Shown: positions 9,114-17,994 of the stretch, piece after piece
Layout of the letters: each line of letters starts with the position of its first letter
How positions within the stretch are numbered: position 1 is the stretch's first letter
Assembly (NCBI GenBank): GCA_024232965.1
Contig: JACKQF010000001.1
Location: forward strand, 930,001-994,000
Length of the DNA stretch: 64,000 bases
Direction of reading: 5' to 3'
Source of the DNA: Verrucomicrobiaceae bacterium
Lineage (GTDB): Bacteria; Verrucomicrobiota; Verrucomicrobiia; Verrucomicrobiales; Verrucomicrobiaceae
The notes under the pieces: model-generated
What the model saw: the letters and a program-made list of their open reading frames with translations, nothing else
Told to the model about the DNA's origin: nothing
The model's database searches: none
Translations under genes and position numbers: made by a program

Positions 9114-9956
9114 TCATTGACCCGGCTTTGGGCCGAAGAGCCGCCAAGCCTGCTTCAGTGGCCAACTGGCGGCGGTGAAAATCGCCCCGATGCTGATGGA
9201 GATCGCTCGTGCGGGGATCAGGATGATTTTCGCCAAAGGGGAGGCGACTTTGTTCAGTGGTTCCCACTTTTCATAAAGCCAGTGCAACAACAGGATGGTA
9301 ATGATACCGGCAAACTTCCATTGCTTTTCCAGGTGCACGCCCGCCATTAGCTCATAGAGTAAAAGGCAACCGACGAATCCGACGAGTAAGAAAGCAGTGT
9401 GTTCCAGCCAGGGATGTTTTTTCAGCAACTCAATGCACCATCCGGCGACTAAGCGCAGCGTGATGATGCCGAGCGTGACGCCGACATAGACGAGCCAGAT
9501 ATTATCGCGTGCCATGGCGACAGCAGCGACGACGTTGTCAAAGCTCAGCGTTAGATCCATGAATGCGATTTGCGCGACGATGACAGCAAAGCTGCGTGGT
9601 GCATGATGGCTCGCGCCGCCACTAGCTGCGGCGTCGTCCGCATCGGCGGCTTCGGCAAAGTGATCGCACATCAACCAGATCAGGTAGGCAGCACCGATCA
9701 GCATCAGCCAATGGCTATTCATGATGAAATCCGCGATGAAGAGTGCAATGAGCCTGAATCCATAGGCCCCCGCATAACCGACCGTCATTGCCACCTTACG
9801 GCGTCGCTCATCAAGATTCTTGGACATCGCAGCGATGGCCAATGCGTTATCGATAGAGAGCAGACCCTCGATCAAGACCAAGCTGAGCACGACAGGGATC
9901 GCTTCAGTGAAGGTGGTGGCGGTTTGTGCGAGCAAGAGGTGGCTAAAATCAATCAT
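9114..9956 (-). CDS. TerC-family integral membrane protein
   Basis: A 280-residue polytopic membrane protein of the TerC/Alx family, members of which are linked to tellurite resistance and, in several bacteria, to manganese export and metalation of secreted proteins. Diagnostic segments are EGLLSIDNALAIAAM and DLTLSFDNVVAAVAMA, each with the paired Asp-Asn of the family, and about seven hydrophobic helices. The ATG at MIDFSHLLLAQ is preferred; an in-frame start 19 codons upstream would add a cysteine-containing stretch. No Mn riboswitch of the yybP-ykoY type was recognised upstream. Substrate is therefore open. Confidence 0.88.
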   Translation of the reverse strand: MIDFSHLLLAQTATTFTEAIPVVLSLVLIEGLLSIDNALAIAAMSKNLDERRRKVAMTVGYAGAYGFRLIALFIADFIMNSHWLMLIGAAYLIWLMCDHFAEAADADDAAASGGASHHAPRSFAVIVAQIAFMDLTLSFDNVVAAVAMARDNIWLVYVGVTLGIITLRLVAGWCIELLKKHPWLEHTAFLLVGFVGCLLLYELMAGVHLEKQWKFAGIITILLLHWLYEKWEPLNKVASPLAKIILIPARAISISIGAIFTAASWPLKQAWRLFGPKPGQ

Positions 9957-10252
9957 CGTGGCGTTCAGAGGGGGCAGGAAAAGACAGCAGAATCTTTTGA
10001 TTGCAACGTCCACCAGCGGCAGTTAGAAACGTTGTTCACAAAGGTAAGGGGTTGTTCACAAGAAAAATGAGGTCAAAAATCCCATATCTTGTTTTGGAAT
10101 GCTTAAGTATCCCCAAGATATGGGTTCTCAAGTGCTTTCACGTTGCCCCTCAGCACGCCTGAATGATCTAATACAGTTCTTCTCGCTCCCTCTGATCGGT
10201 ACCTAGACCGGCGTTGATGGTGCGGGCAATCCATTTTTTCCTCCTCGGCTGT
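9957..10252. promoter_or_regulatory. Divergent terC/smc control region with tandem repeats
   Basis: This stretch of nearly 300 bases separates two divergent genes. It carries two exact copies of GTTGTTCACAA at 10031-10041 and 10051-10061, starting 20 bases apart (two helical turns). Each copy contains a TTGT..ACAA dyad. An 11-bp inverted repeat CCCATATCTTG/CAAGATATGGG follows at 10081-10091 and 10114-10124. This arrangement suggests protein-binding sites. No coding sequence or RNA gene was seen. Confidence 0.45.
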
Positions 10253-13200
10253 ATGTATCTCAAGAGTCTCACCATTCACGGGTTCAAGTCCTTCGCAGAC
10301 AAGACGCATCTTGAATTCCACAAAGGCGTTACGGGCATCGTAGGGCCCAATGGCTGCGGCAAGTCCAACGTGGTTGATGCCATCCGCTGGGTGCTGGGGG
10401 AGACGTCTGCAAAAGCGCTGCGTGGCTCTGAGATGGCGGACGTCATCTTCAATGGCACGGATAAGCGAAAAGCCGTGGGCATGGCTGAGGTCGTCTTGAC
10501 TTTGGCAGACTGCGAAGAGTCACTCGGCGTTGACTACAATGAAGTCGCCGTCTGCCGTCGTGTCTTTCGCGATGGTCATGGCGAGTATCGTATGAACGGC
10601 ACCGTCTGCCGTCTCAAGGATGTGCATGATCTCTTCGCCGGCACCGGGATCGGTCGCGCCGCCTATTCGATCATGGCCCAGGGGCAGATTGACATGCTCT
10701 TGAGTTCCAAGCCTGAGGATCGTCGTGCAGTCTTTGAAGAGGCGGCTGGTATCACCAAATTCAAGGGTCAGAAAAAGGAAGCCCTGCGCAAGCTTGAGTT
10801 CACGGAGGCAAACCTCCTCCGTGTTGCTGATATCGTCGCGGAAGTGAAGCGGCAAATGGGTTCGCTGCAACGTCAGGCGGCCAAGGCCCGCCGCTATCAG
10901 AGCTTGATCGAGGATCTGCGCACGCTGGATACCCACCAAGCGCACAAGCAATACGTTGAGTTTAATGGCGAGAAATCGGAGGTGACCACGCACGTTCGCG
11001 CTCTGACGGCTCAAATCGACGACATTCAAACCAGACTAGTCGCGGCCGAGGCGGAAGCGCATGAAACGCGCGAGGCCTACCACGCAGTGGAGTCCACCAT
11101 CGGCACCTTGCGTGCGCAAGCACAGGAGTTACGCTCTCAAGTTCAGAGTGCGGAAGGTCGTGTCGGCTTCAACAAAGAGCGCGCAGAAGAATTGGCCACG
11201 AACATTCGTCAGAACGAGGAGCGCATCGAGGCCAGCCAACACCTTTTGGAAGAACAGCGTGCCGAACTTGCCAGTGCCGATGAGCAACTCATCGCCCTGA
11301 GCCGTAACATTGAGGAACGGCAGATGGCCGTCAATGAGCACGGCCAGCAGCATCAATCCATCATTCCAGAGCGTCATCGCCTAGACACAGATCGTCGCAC
11401 CGTGCGTGAAAGCATCCGCATGTGCGAAGGTCAGATCGCTAGTGCCGAGGCGAAACTGCAGAGTCTCTCCACCCAGATCAGTGGGGACCGCCAGCGCCAC
11501 GATTCGCTGCAGCATGACCGGCAGATGGCAGCGGAAGCTCGCGAAGTCAGCCAGATCGAGTTCGATGAGTTGCAGCGCCAAATTCAGGAGTTGGAGCAAA
11601 CGCGTGCTGAACTCGATGATCGTCTCAAGACCTGCGCCCATCAGATTGTGGAGCAGAAGCGTCAGCTCAACGTCGCAGCAGAAGAGCTGAACATGGCTCA
11701 GCGTCAGCGCACGCAGTGCCACAGCCGTCTCGAAGTGCTGGACCAGATGATGAAGGACGGGCAGGGGCTTGCCCAGGGGACGCAGCACGTCTTGAAAGGC
11801 ATGGACAACCCGGAAGTTTACTCAACCGGCGTTCGTGGTCTGCTGGCCTCTGCCATCGAAGTGGATCCAGATTTCATCCCGCCCATCGAGGCAGCGCTGC
11901 GTGATCACCTGCAGGCGGTGCTTTTGACGGATTCCGAATTGGCCGGGCAGATTCTCGATCGCTTGGCGGAAAAAAAGATGGGGAAGGCCGCGCTGGTGCC
12001 ACAGGACTTCTGCACCTTGCGCCCAGCCGTGGATCGTCAACTGCTGCCAGAGGGAGGCCTATTCTGGGCCGTCGATAAGGTGCGAGTGCGAGCTGGAGTG
12101 CAGACACTGGTAGACCACCTACTGAGCAATGTTTTGATCGTCCAAGATCTGCAGACGGCCCTTCGCGTGAAGCGTCAGTTGCCGGATCTCGCGATCGTCA
12201 CCATGACGGGCGAACTCGTTTCAACCGAAGGCGTGATTTTTGGTGGGGCCTCTGCCGATGAAGAAGTTTCCACTCTGCGCCGCGACGCGGAGTTGCGTGA
12301 ACTGCGCGCGGATCTGGAGCGACTCACCACCCTGGTTCGCGAAAAAGAAGAAATCGAGTTGCATCTCCGCACTACCATTGATGAGCAACAGCGCGAAGAG
12401 ATCGCCTTGCGGGAGCAAAGTCAGCGCGCCCGTGAAGCATTCTCCACCCTGCAGGGGAAGGTTTCCGTGGTGCATCGTTCGCTGCAGCAAGCCTCGACGC
12501 GGCTTGAGAGCATTGAGTGGGATCAGGGCCGAATCCAAGAGCGGATCCAGACAGCGGATGCGCAGTCGGCTCAGTTACGCGAGGCCGCGGCTATGGCTGC
12601 GGAGCAGTTGGAGACTCACCGAGTTCAGGAAAACCAGTTGGAGCTGGAGATGGAGTCTTTCCTCCGTCGCGAATTGGAGTCATCCGAACGTCTGAACGAA
12701 CTGCGCACCGCGCTGGCTCTGGAACAGAGCGCGATGCACTCTCTCGAACGCCAGAAGGGCCCGATGGCTACGCGCCTCAATGAGTTACAATCGTCGATCG
12801 GTCGCTATGATCTTGAGATCAATACCTGGCGCTCACGCATCCAAGCCGGAGAGGGCGAAAACGCACGCCTTTTGGAGCAGATCTCAAGTCAACGATCCGC
12901 CATCGCGAGCATCGAGGAAGCCCTGGCTGAAAAGACACAAGACCGCAATGCCTCCTTTGAGCGCGTGACTGCGTTGGAGAACCAACTCATTCACATGCGC
13001 CAGCAGCATGGTAGTCTCACGGCGACTCGCAGTCGTAGCGAGGTGCAACTCACCCGAGTGGACCTGCGCCTGGAAAATCTTGTCACGCAGGTGCGGGAGC
13101 GCTACAACTTCGACATCGAAGCCTTTGAGCCAGACTATCACATCCTGATGATGACCATCGAGGATCAGGCCAAGGGCAAGGGGCGATCCGATAAACGCAA

Positions 13201-14212
13201 GGAAGAAACAGAAGTCGCGACTCCACCCGATGCTGAGGCGGCCGGCGATGAGTCCCCGGAAGTGGCCGTTGATGCAGAGGTTGCAATCGTAGCCGATGCA
13301 GATACCGAACCTGAATCCGTCGATGAATCGGGCGAGGTGCCATTCATCAAGGCGGTGTCATCCGTTGAGGCTGACGACGATCTCGATGTGGAAGACATCA
13401 TTCTGCCAGATGAGATTGGTCAACCTGACTGGGATATTGTGGCTGAACTCGTCACGGACATGCGCCAAAAGCTCGAAGGCATCGGTCCCGTGAACCTTGA
13501 TGCCATCCAAGAGTTCGAAGAACTCGAAGAGCGCCATCGTTTCTTAGACACCCAGCACCAGGATCTGGTGAAGTCCAAGGATGAACTGCTCCACGTCATC
13601 GCCAAAATCAACGAGACGACCAAGACCATGTTCGCTGAGACCTTTGAACTCGTGCGTGGCTACTTCCAAAACAATTTCAAGGAGCTCTTTGGTCCACAAG
13701 CTCGCGCCGACCTCTCCCTCATGGGTGATGGCGATCCTCTTGAGGCTGGTATCGACATCATGGCCAAGCCGCCTGGCAAGAAGTTGCAGACCATTACGCT
13801 GCTGTCAGGCGGTGAGCGCTCCATGACCGCAGTGGCGCTTTTGTTCTCCATCTACCAAGTAAAGCCCAGCCCCTTCTGCGTGCTGGATGAGCTTGATGCG
13901 CCGCTGGATGAATCAAATATCAGTCGCTTCCTGAACATGTTGGACAAGTTCATTGCCAACAGTCAGTTCATCATCGTTACCCACAACAAGCGCACCATGA
14001 ATCGCGCGGATGTGATCTACGGGGTGACCATGCAGGAGTTCGGTGTGAGCAAACCGGTTGGCGTGCGGCTCACGCAGGATGCGGACAAGACGGATGTGAT
14101 CCAGCATGAGTTGGGAAGGAAACCTGACCAACCACGCAGCCGGAAACGGGACAATCCACCCTTGGTCGAGTTTCCCGCAGCCCAAGAAGAAGAGCCTGAA
14201 CTGACGAGCTAG
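10253..14212 (+). CDS. smc: Chromosome segregation ATPase SMC
   Basis: The ATPase of the bacterial condensin that, with ScpA/ScpB, organises and segregates the chromosome. The start MYLKSLTIHGFKSFADKT is the canonical SMC N-terminus. The order is Walker A (GPNGCGKSN, Lys37), a long coiled coil, a hinge around residues 510-670 (YSTGVRGLL through GVIFGGAS), the return coiled coil, then signature LLSGGERSMTAVALLF and Walker B CVLDELDAPLD. At 1319 residues it is longer than the usual 1150-1200, mainly because of an acidic Ala/Asp/Glu-rich insert (about residues 975-1060) just before the segment LEGIGPVNLDAI. hrpB follows after 42 bases. Confidence 0.97.
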   Translation: MYLKSLTIHGFKSFADKTHLEFHKGVTGIVGPNGCGKSNVVDAIRWVLGETSAKALRGSEMADVIFNGTDKRKAVGMAEVVLTLADCEESLGVDYNEVAVCRRVFRDGHGEYRMNGTVCRLKDVHDLFAGTGIGRAAYSIMAQGQIDMLLSSKPEDRRAVFEEAAGITKFKGQKKEALRKLEFTEANLLRVADIVAEVKRQMGSLQRQAAKARRYQSLIEDLRTLDTHQAHKQYVEFNGEKSEVTTHVRALTAQIDDIQTRLVAAEAEAHETREAYHAVESTIGTLRAQAQELRSQVQSAEGRVGFNKERAEELATNIRQNEERIEASQHLLEEQRAELASADEQLIALSRNIEERQMAVNEHGQQHQSIIPERHRLDTDRRTVRESIRMCEGQIASAEAKLQSLSTQISGDRQRHDSLQHDRQMAAEAREVSQIEFDELQRQIQELEQTRAELDDRLKTCAHQIVEQKRQLNVAAEELNMAQRQRTQCHSRLEVLDQMMKDGQGLAQGTQHVLKGMDNPEVYSTGVRGLLASAIEVDPDFIPPIEAALRDHLQAVLLTDSELAGQILDRLAEKKMGKAALVPQDFCTLRPAVDRQLLPEGGLFWAVDKVRVRAGVQTLVDHLLSNVLIVQDLQTALRVKRQLPDLAIVTMTGELVSTEGVIFGGASADEEVSTLRRDAELRELRADLERLTTLVREKEEIELHLRTTIDEQQREEIALREQSQRAREAFSTLQGKVSVVHRSLQQASTRLESIEWDQGRIQERIQTADAQSAQLREAAAMAAEQLETHRVQENQLELEMESFLRRELESSERLNELRTALALEQSAMHSLERQKGPMATRLNELQSSIGRYDLEINTWRSRIQAGEGENARLLEQISSQRSAIASIEEALAEKTQDRNASFERVTALENQLIHMRQQHGSLTATRSRSEVQLTRVDLRLENLVTQVRERYNFDIEAFEPDYHILMMTIEDQAKGKGRSDKRKEETEVATPPDAEAAGDESPEVAVDAEVAIVADADTEPESVDESGEVPFIKAVSSVEADDDLDVEDIILPDEIGQPDWDIVAELVTDMRQKLEGIGPVNLDAIQEFEELEERHRFLDTQHQDLVKSKDELLHVIAKINETTKTMFAETFELVRGYFQNNFKELFGPQARADLSLMGDGDPLEAGIDIMAKPPGKKLQTITLLSGGERSMTAVALLFSIYQVKPSPFCVLDELDAPLDESNISRFLNMLDKFIANSQFIIVTHNKRTMNRADVIYGVTMQEFGVSKPVGVRLTQDADKTDVIQHELGRKPDQPRSRKRDNPPLVEFPAAQEEEPELTS

Positions 14213-14254
14213 GAGTGGACTTCGTGCCTGCCCGGTCCGCTACTGTCTCTCTGC

Positions 14255-16792
14255 ATGCTACCTATTTTTGAACTCAAGGAATCGCTGACCGCAGCGCTGC
14301 GTGATCCATCGATCCCCAACCTGCTGATCAAGGCTCCAACAGGTTCGGGGAAGTCTACCCAGGTGCCACAGTTTGTCTTGGATTCAGGTATCCTTGGTTC
14401 AGACAAGCGAGTCGTCGTCCTGCAACCTCGACGCATCGCTGCGCGTATGCTCGCATCCCGTGTCGCACGCGAGCGTGATGCACGGCTCGGGCAGGAGGTC
14501 GGCTATCAGGTTCGTTTTGAAAATGCCACTTCGTCGGCCACTCGGATCGCCTATCTCACGGAGGGTGTCATGCTGCGACAGTTTCTGGATGATCCCATGC
14601 TCTCCCGCATCGGCTGCGTCATCATCGATGAGTTTCATGAACGTCATCTTGATGGGGATCTTTGTCTTGCCTGGGCCACAGCTTTGCAAAAAGAGCGGCG
14701 CCCTGATTTGAAGATCATCGTGATGTCCGCCACCTTGGTGTCTGGGCCGCTGGTGGATTTTTTGCAACCCTGTCAGTTGTTCGAATCGGCAGGACGCACC
14801 TTTCCAGTAGCAATCAGTTATCAGGCACCCGGTCGCTCAAAGATCGGCGAGGTCGAACCTCTGTGGGATCAGGCCACGCGCGCCTGCGAGGCGGTAATTG
14901 CCCAACCAGGGTTCGATGGAGATCTACTCGTCTTCATGCCTGGTTCCTATGAGATCCGCAAGACCATTGCCGCGCTCAGTGGGTGCACCTTTGCCAAGAA
15001 TCGCCGTATCTGCGCACTGCACGGCGAGCTATCGCCGCAGGACCAAGATGCGGCCGTGACACCGGGTGACCAACGCAAGATCATCGTCAGCACCAACGTC
15101 GCTGAAACATCGCTAACCATCGAAGGGGTAAGTGCAGTGATCGATGGCGGTTTTGCACGGGTTGCAGCCTATGATGCACGTCGTGGTATCAATTCGCTGA
15201 CAATTCAAAAGATCAGCCGTGCCTCCGCTGAGCAGCGTGCGGGCCGCGCGGGCCGATTAGGGCCAGGCATCGCCGTGCGGCTCTGGCCGGAGCGCGAGCA
15301 CCTGCATCGTCCCGAGTCGGAGTCACCGGAGATCCAGCGTCTGGAACTGTCCGAGGCAGTGTTGGCCCTCCGGACAGCGGCGGCTCGGGCGCGACTGGAC
15401 ATTCAGTGGTTTGAGCGCCCCCCAGAGGCATCACTTCAGCGCGCGGAAGTTTTATTGCACAACTTAGGTGCCCTGGATGCCGAGGGCGCAGTGACGAAGA
15501 CTGGTCAACAGATGTCTGGTTTTCCTCTGCACCCACGGTTTGCTCGAATGCTTTTGGCTGCAGCGGAATTTGGCTGTGTGCGCGAGGCTGCCCTCTGCGC
15601 GGCAGTCGCGCAGGGCAGGGACATCCTCTTGGCGAACAAAGGCAACGCGCCACGGCAGAGCCAGGATTTCTGGGAGCCAGGGGATTTGACGGAATTTCAG
15701 GCCTTACTGCGGGCCTACATTCGCGCAGAGGCAGCACGATTCGATTTTGACAGCCTGCAACGGCTCGGCATGCACGCCGTTGCCACTCGCGAGGCAGCGC
15801 GCAGCGCCGAGCAATTCTTGCGCATCGCCCAACGGGCGGGGCTGCCGGTCAACGAGGAGGTCGCCCCGCCAGAGGCGCTTGCCAAAACATTGCTGGCAGC
15901 CTTCAGTGATCACCTCGGTGTTGAGACGGGCGCTGGCTCTCGGGTCTATACGCTAGCAGCGGGGTATCGAGGTCACTTGAACAAAGACGCGCACATCAAG
16001 CCGCCGAGATTGCTTGTAGCGACCGAGATCACGGAGATCCAGGGCAAGGCATTGCAGGTGAAACTGGATCTCGTCACTCGAGTCGAGGAGGAGTGGCTGC
16101 GGGAACTTTTTCCTGGCGACCTTACTACTGGTCGTCGCGCTGCTTACGATGCCATCAATCGACGCGTCATGAACCTGGAGGAGACACGCTTCCGCAGTCT
16201 CGTCTTGGCCAGTCGCGAGCGCGGAGAGCCGGAGGAAGGGCTCGCTGCGACATTGCTAGCCGACGAGGTCATTGAGGGGCGCCTAACGCTGAACCTTTGG
16301 AACGATCGGGTGGAGCAGTGGATCACGCGGCTGAACTGTCTAGCCACCTGGATGCCCGAGTTGGAATTGCCACCCATCAATGCAGAAGATCGGCGCTTGC
16401 TGATTGAGCAGGTTTGTCTCGGTGCCACCGCCTATCGGCAGATCAAGGACCGTGATGTCTTCCCTGCCTTGCATCAGTGGCTCAGCCACATGCAGCGCGA
16501 GATGCTGGATCGCTATGCGCCGGAGCGCTACACCTTCAAAAACGGGAAGTCAGCCAAGATCACCTACGACGAAAAAAGCCCGCCATCCATGAGCGCGGTG
16601 CTCCAGCATCTCTACGACGTCAACGACAATCCCCGCGTCGCCGACGGTCGCATCGTCGTGACCGTCCATTTACTCTCACCCGCCCAGCGCCCGATCCAAA
16701 CGACTGGAGATCTCGCCAGATTCTGGAAAGAAGGCTACCCCGCCGTCCGCACACAACTCAAAGGTCGCTATCCACGGCACGAGTGGAGGTGA
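14255..16792 (+). CDS. hrpB: ATP-dependent helicase HrpB
   Basis: An 845-residue DEAH-type RNA helicase of the HrpB group. Helicase motifs read in order: APTGSGKSTQVP (I), LQPRRIAARM (Ia), DEFHERHLD (II, with the DEFH variant typical of HrpB), MSATL (III), STNVAETSLTIEGV (V) and QRAGRAGRLGPG (VI). The C-terminal HrpB region ends with the AQRPIQTTGDLARFW and FWKEGYPAVR type segment of the family. HrpB biological roles are poorly defined; RNA metabolism is inferred from homologues. It may be co-transcribed with smc. Confidence 0.96.
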   Translation: MLPIFELKESLTAALRDPSIPNLLIKAPTGSGKSTQVPQFVLDSGILGSDKRVVVLQPRRIAARMLASRVARERDARLGQEVGYQVRFENATSSATRIAYLTEGVMLRQFLDDPMLSRIGCVIIDEFHERHLDGDLCLAWATALQKERRPDLKIIVMSATLVSGPLVDFLQPCQLFESAGRTFPVAISYQAPGRSKIGEVEPLWDQATRACEAVIAQPGFDGDLLVFMPGSYEIRKTIAALSGCTFAKNRRICALHGELSPQDQDAAVTPGDQRKIIVSTNVAETSLTIEGVSAVIDGGFARVAAYDARRGINSLTIQKISRASAEQRAGRAGRLGPGIAVRLWPEREHLHRPESESPEIQRLELSEAVLALRTAAARARLDIQWFERPPEASLQRAEVLLHNLGALDAEGAVTKTGQQMSGFPLHPRFARMLLAAAEFGCVREAALCAAVAQGRDILLANKGNAPRQSQDFWEPGDLTEFQALLRAYIRAEAARFDFDSLQRLGMHAVATREAARSAEQFLRIAQRAGLPVNEEVAPPEALAKTLLAAFSDHLGVETGAGSRVYTLAAGYRGHLNKDAHIKPPRLLVATEITEIQGKALQVKLDLVTRVEEEWLRELFPGDLTTGRRAAYDAINRRVMNLEETRFRSLVLASRERGEPEEGLAATLLADEVIEGRLTLNLWNDRVEQWITRLNCLATWMPELELPPINAEDRRLLIEQVCLGATAYRQIKDRDVFPALHQWLSHMQREMLDRYAPERYTFKNGKSAKITYDEKSPPSMSAVLQHLYDVNDNPRVADGRIVVTVHLLSPAQRPIQTTGDLARFWKEGYPAVRTQLKGRYPRHEWR

Positions 16793-16857
16793 GTTGAAGG
16801 GGTAGAATCTCAATGCGATGAGTGAGGGGTGATTCATCGGTTGAATGGGGGCTTGGC

Positions 16858-16872
16858 GTGGTATGTTACCAC
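16858..16872. promoter_or_regulatory. Perfect palindrome adjoining the lacI-type start codon
   Basis: GTGGTA-TGT-TACCAC is a perfect dyad ending one base before the ATG of the LacI-family gene. A regulator bound here would block transcription or initiation, so autorepression is likely. The exact 15-mer was not noticed elsewhere in the window. The palindrome is seen; the function is inferred. Confidence 0.5.
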
Positions 16873-16873
16873 C

Positions 16874-17908
16874 ATGACGACTTCCTCTGCCTCGCTCAAA
16901 GACATTGCCCGTGCTGCTGGAGTGTCTTTGATGACGGTGTCGCGCGTGTTGCGAGGTGCACCGAAGGTCTCTGCGGAGAAGCGAGCCCGGGTGCAAGCAG
17001 AGGCAAAACGGCTAAACTACCAGCCCGATCCGCATCTTGCCCGCATGATGCAGGTCGTGCGTGGCAAGAAGGAAACTCGGGTGAGGGCTGTCATTGCGGT
17101 GATTCGCGAGTATGTGCCACAGGATGGACTCTTGAGCCCATCGTATCAATACGTGCCGATTGAGCAGATCCGGCATCGCGCCCAGGCGCATGGCTACGCG
17201 GTGGAGGAGTTCTTGCTGGGTAAAGACGGCCTGACACCGAAGAAACTGCAAAAGATCCTGCACGCGCGGGGGATCGAAGGTGTGATCGTGTCGCCACAGA
17301 GCATGCAACTTCCGTGCAGCAAGCTGGACTACTCACCCTTTGCGTCAGTCACGTTTGGGAATGCCATGCAGCAGCCCGCGCTGCACATGTGTGCTGGCAA
17401 CATGACGCTGGGGATCCAGACGGCTGCAGAACAGCTCACCGTGCGTGGCTACAAGCGCATTGGTGTGGCGGTGACAAAGTGGATTGTGAATCGCTCGCAG
17501 TTCGGTTACAGCGGAGGCCTCTTTCACTGGCAACAAAGTCTGCTGAAAGAGGACTGCGTGCCGCTGTTGCTCTTTCCCAGTAATGACATCAGCCGAGGCT
17601 ATGAGGCTTTTGCTAAATGGATGCGCGAGCATCAACCCGATGCATTGATCACCTTCGATACGCATGTCCCAGCCTGGCTAAAGCGACTCGGCCTGCGTGT
17701 GCCGGAGGACATTGGGTTTGTGGTGCATGATTGGACGCCAAAAATGGCTGGATTTGCCGGCATCTATCAAAGACGCGATCATCTTGCCGCTGCGGCTGTC
17801 GATTTGGTGGTGACTCAGCTTTCACAGCATGAACACGGAGTGCCCGAGGTGCCGCGTCAGATCATGATCCCTCCGCAGTGGGTGGAAGGGCCGAGTGTGC
17901 GTTCGTAG
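16874..17908 (+). CDS. LacI-family transcriptional regulator
   Basis: A 344-residue regulator. The start at MTTSSASLKDIARAAGVS places the helix-turn-helix at the very N-terminus (DIARAAGVSLMTVSRVLRG, then NYQPDPHLARMM hinge region), as in other LacI proteins; an in-frame codon 15 residues earlier would add an unneeded extension. The rest is a periplasmic-binding-protein-like effector domain. These regulators normally respond to a sugar or sugar phosphate. The lyase, GntP permease, sialidase and sulfatase a few kilobases downstream are plausible targets, but pepD intervenes, so the link is positional only. Confidence 0.92.
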   Translation: MTTSSASLKDIARAAGVSLMTVSRVLRGAPKVSAEKRARVQAEAKRLNYQPDPHLARMMQVVRGKKETRVRAVIAVIREYVPQDGLLSPSYQYVPIEQIRHRAQAHGYAVEEFLLGKDGLTPKKLQKILHARGIEGVIVSPQSMQLPCSKLDYSPFASVTFGNAMQQPALHMCAGNMTLGIQTAAEQLTVRGYKRIGVAVTKWIVNRSQFGYSGGLFHWQQSLLKEDCVPLLLFPSNDISRGYEAFAKWMREHQPDALITFDTHVPAWLKRLGLRVPEDIGFVVHDWTPKMAGFAGIYQRRDHLAAAAVDLVVTQLSQHEHGVPEVPRQIMIPPQWVEGPSVRS

Positions 17909-17994
17909 CGTCCATTGGCGATCGGAGTCGAATGTCCTTGAATCTCCGCTGCATCGGTCGCAGCCTAATCCAGTTGCTAATCTGAATCTACTTT

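Noticed and set aside
9957..10120. yybP-ykoY manganese riboswitch upstream of terC
   Set aside because: I compared the leader read on the minus strand with the conserved core of that riboswitch and did not see the loop motifs.
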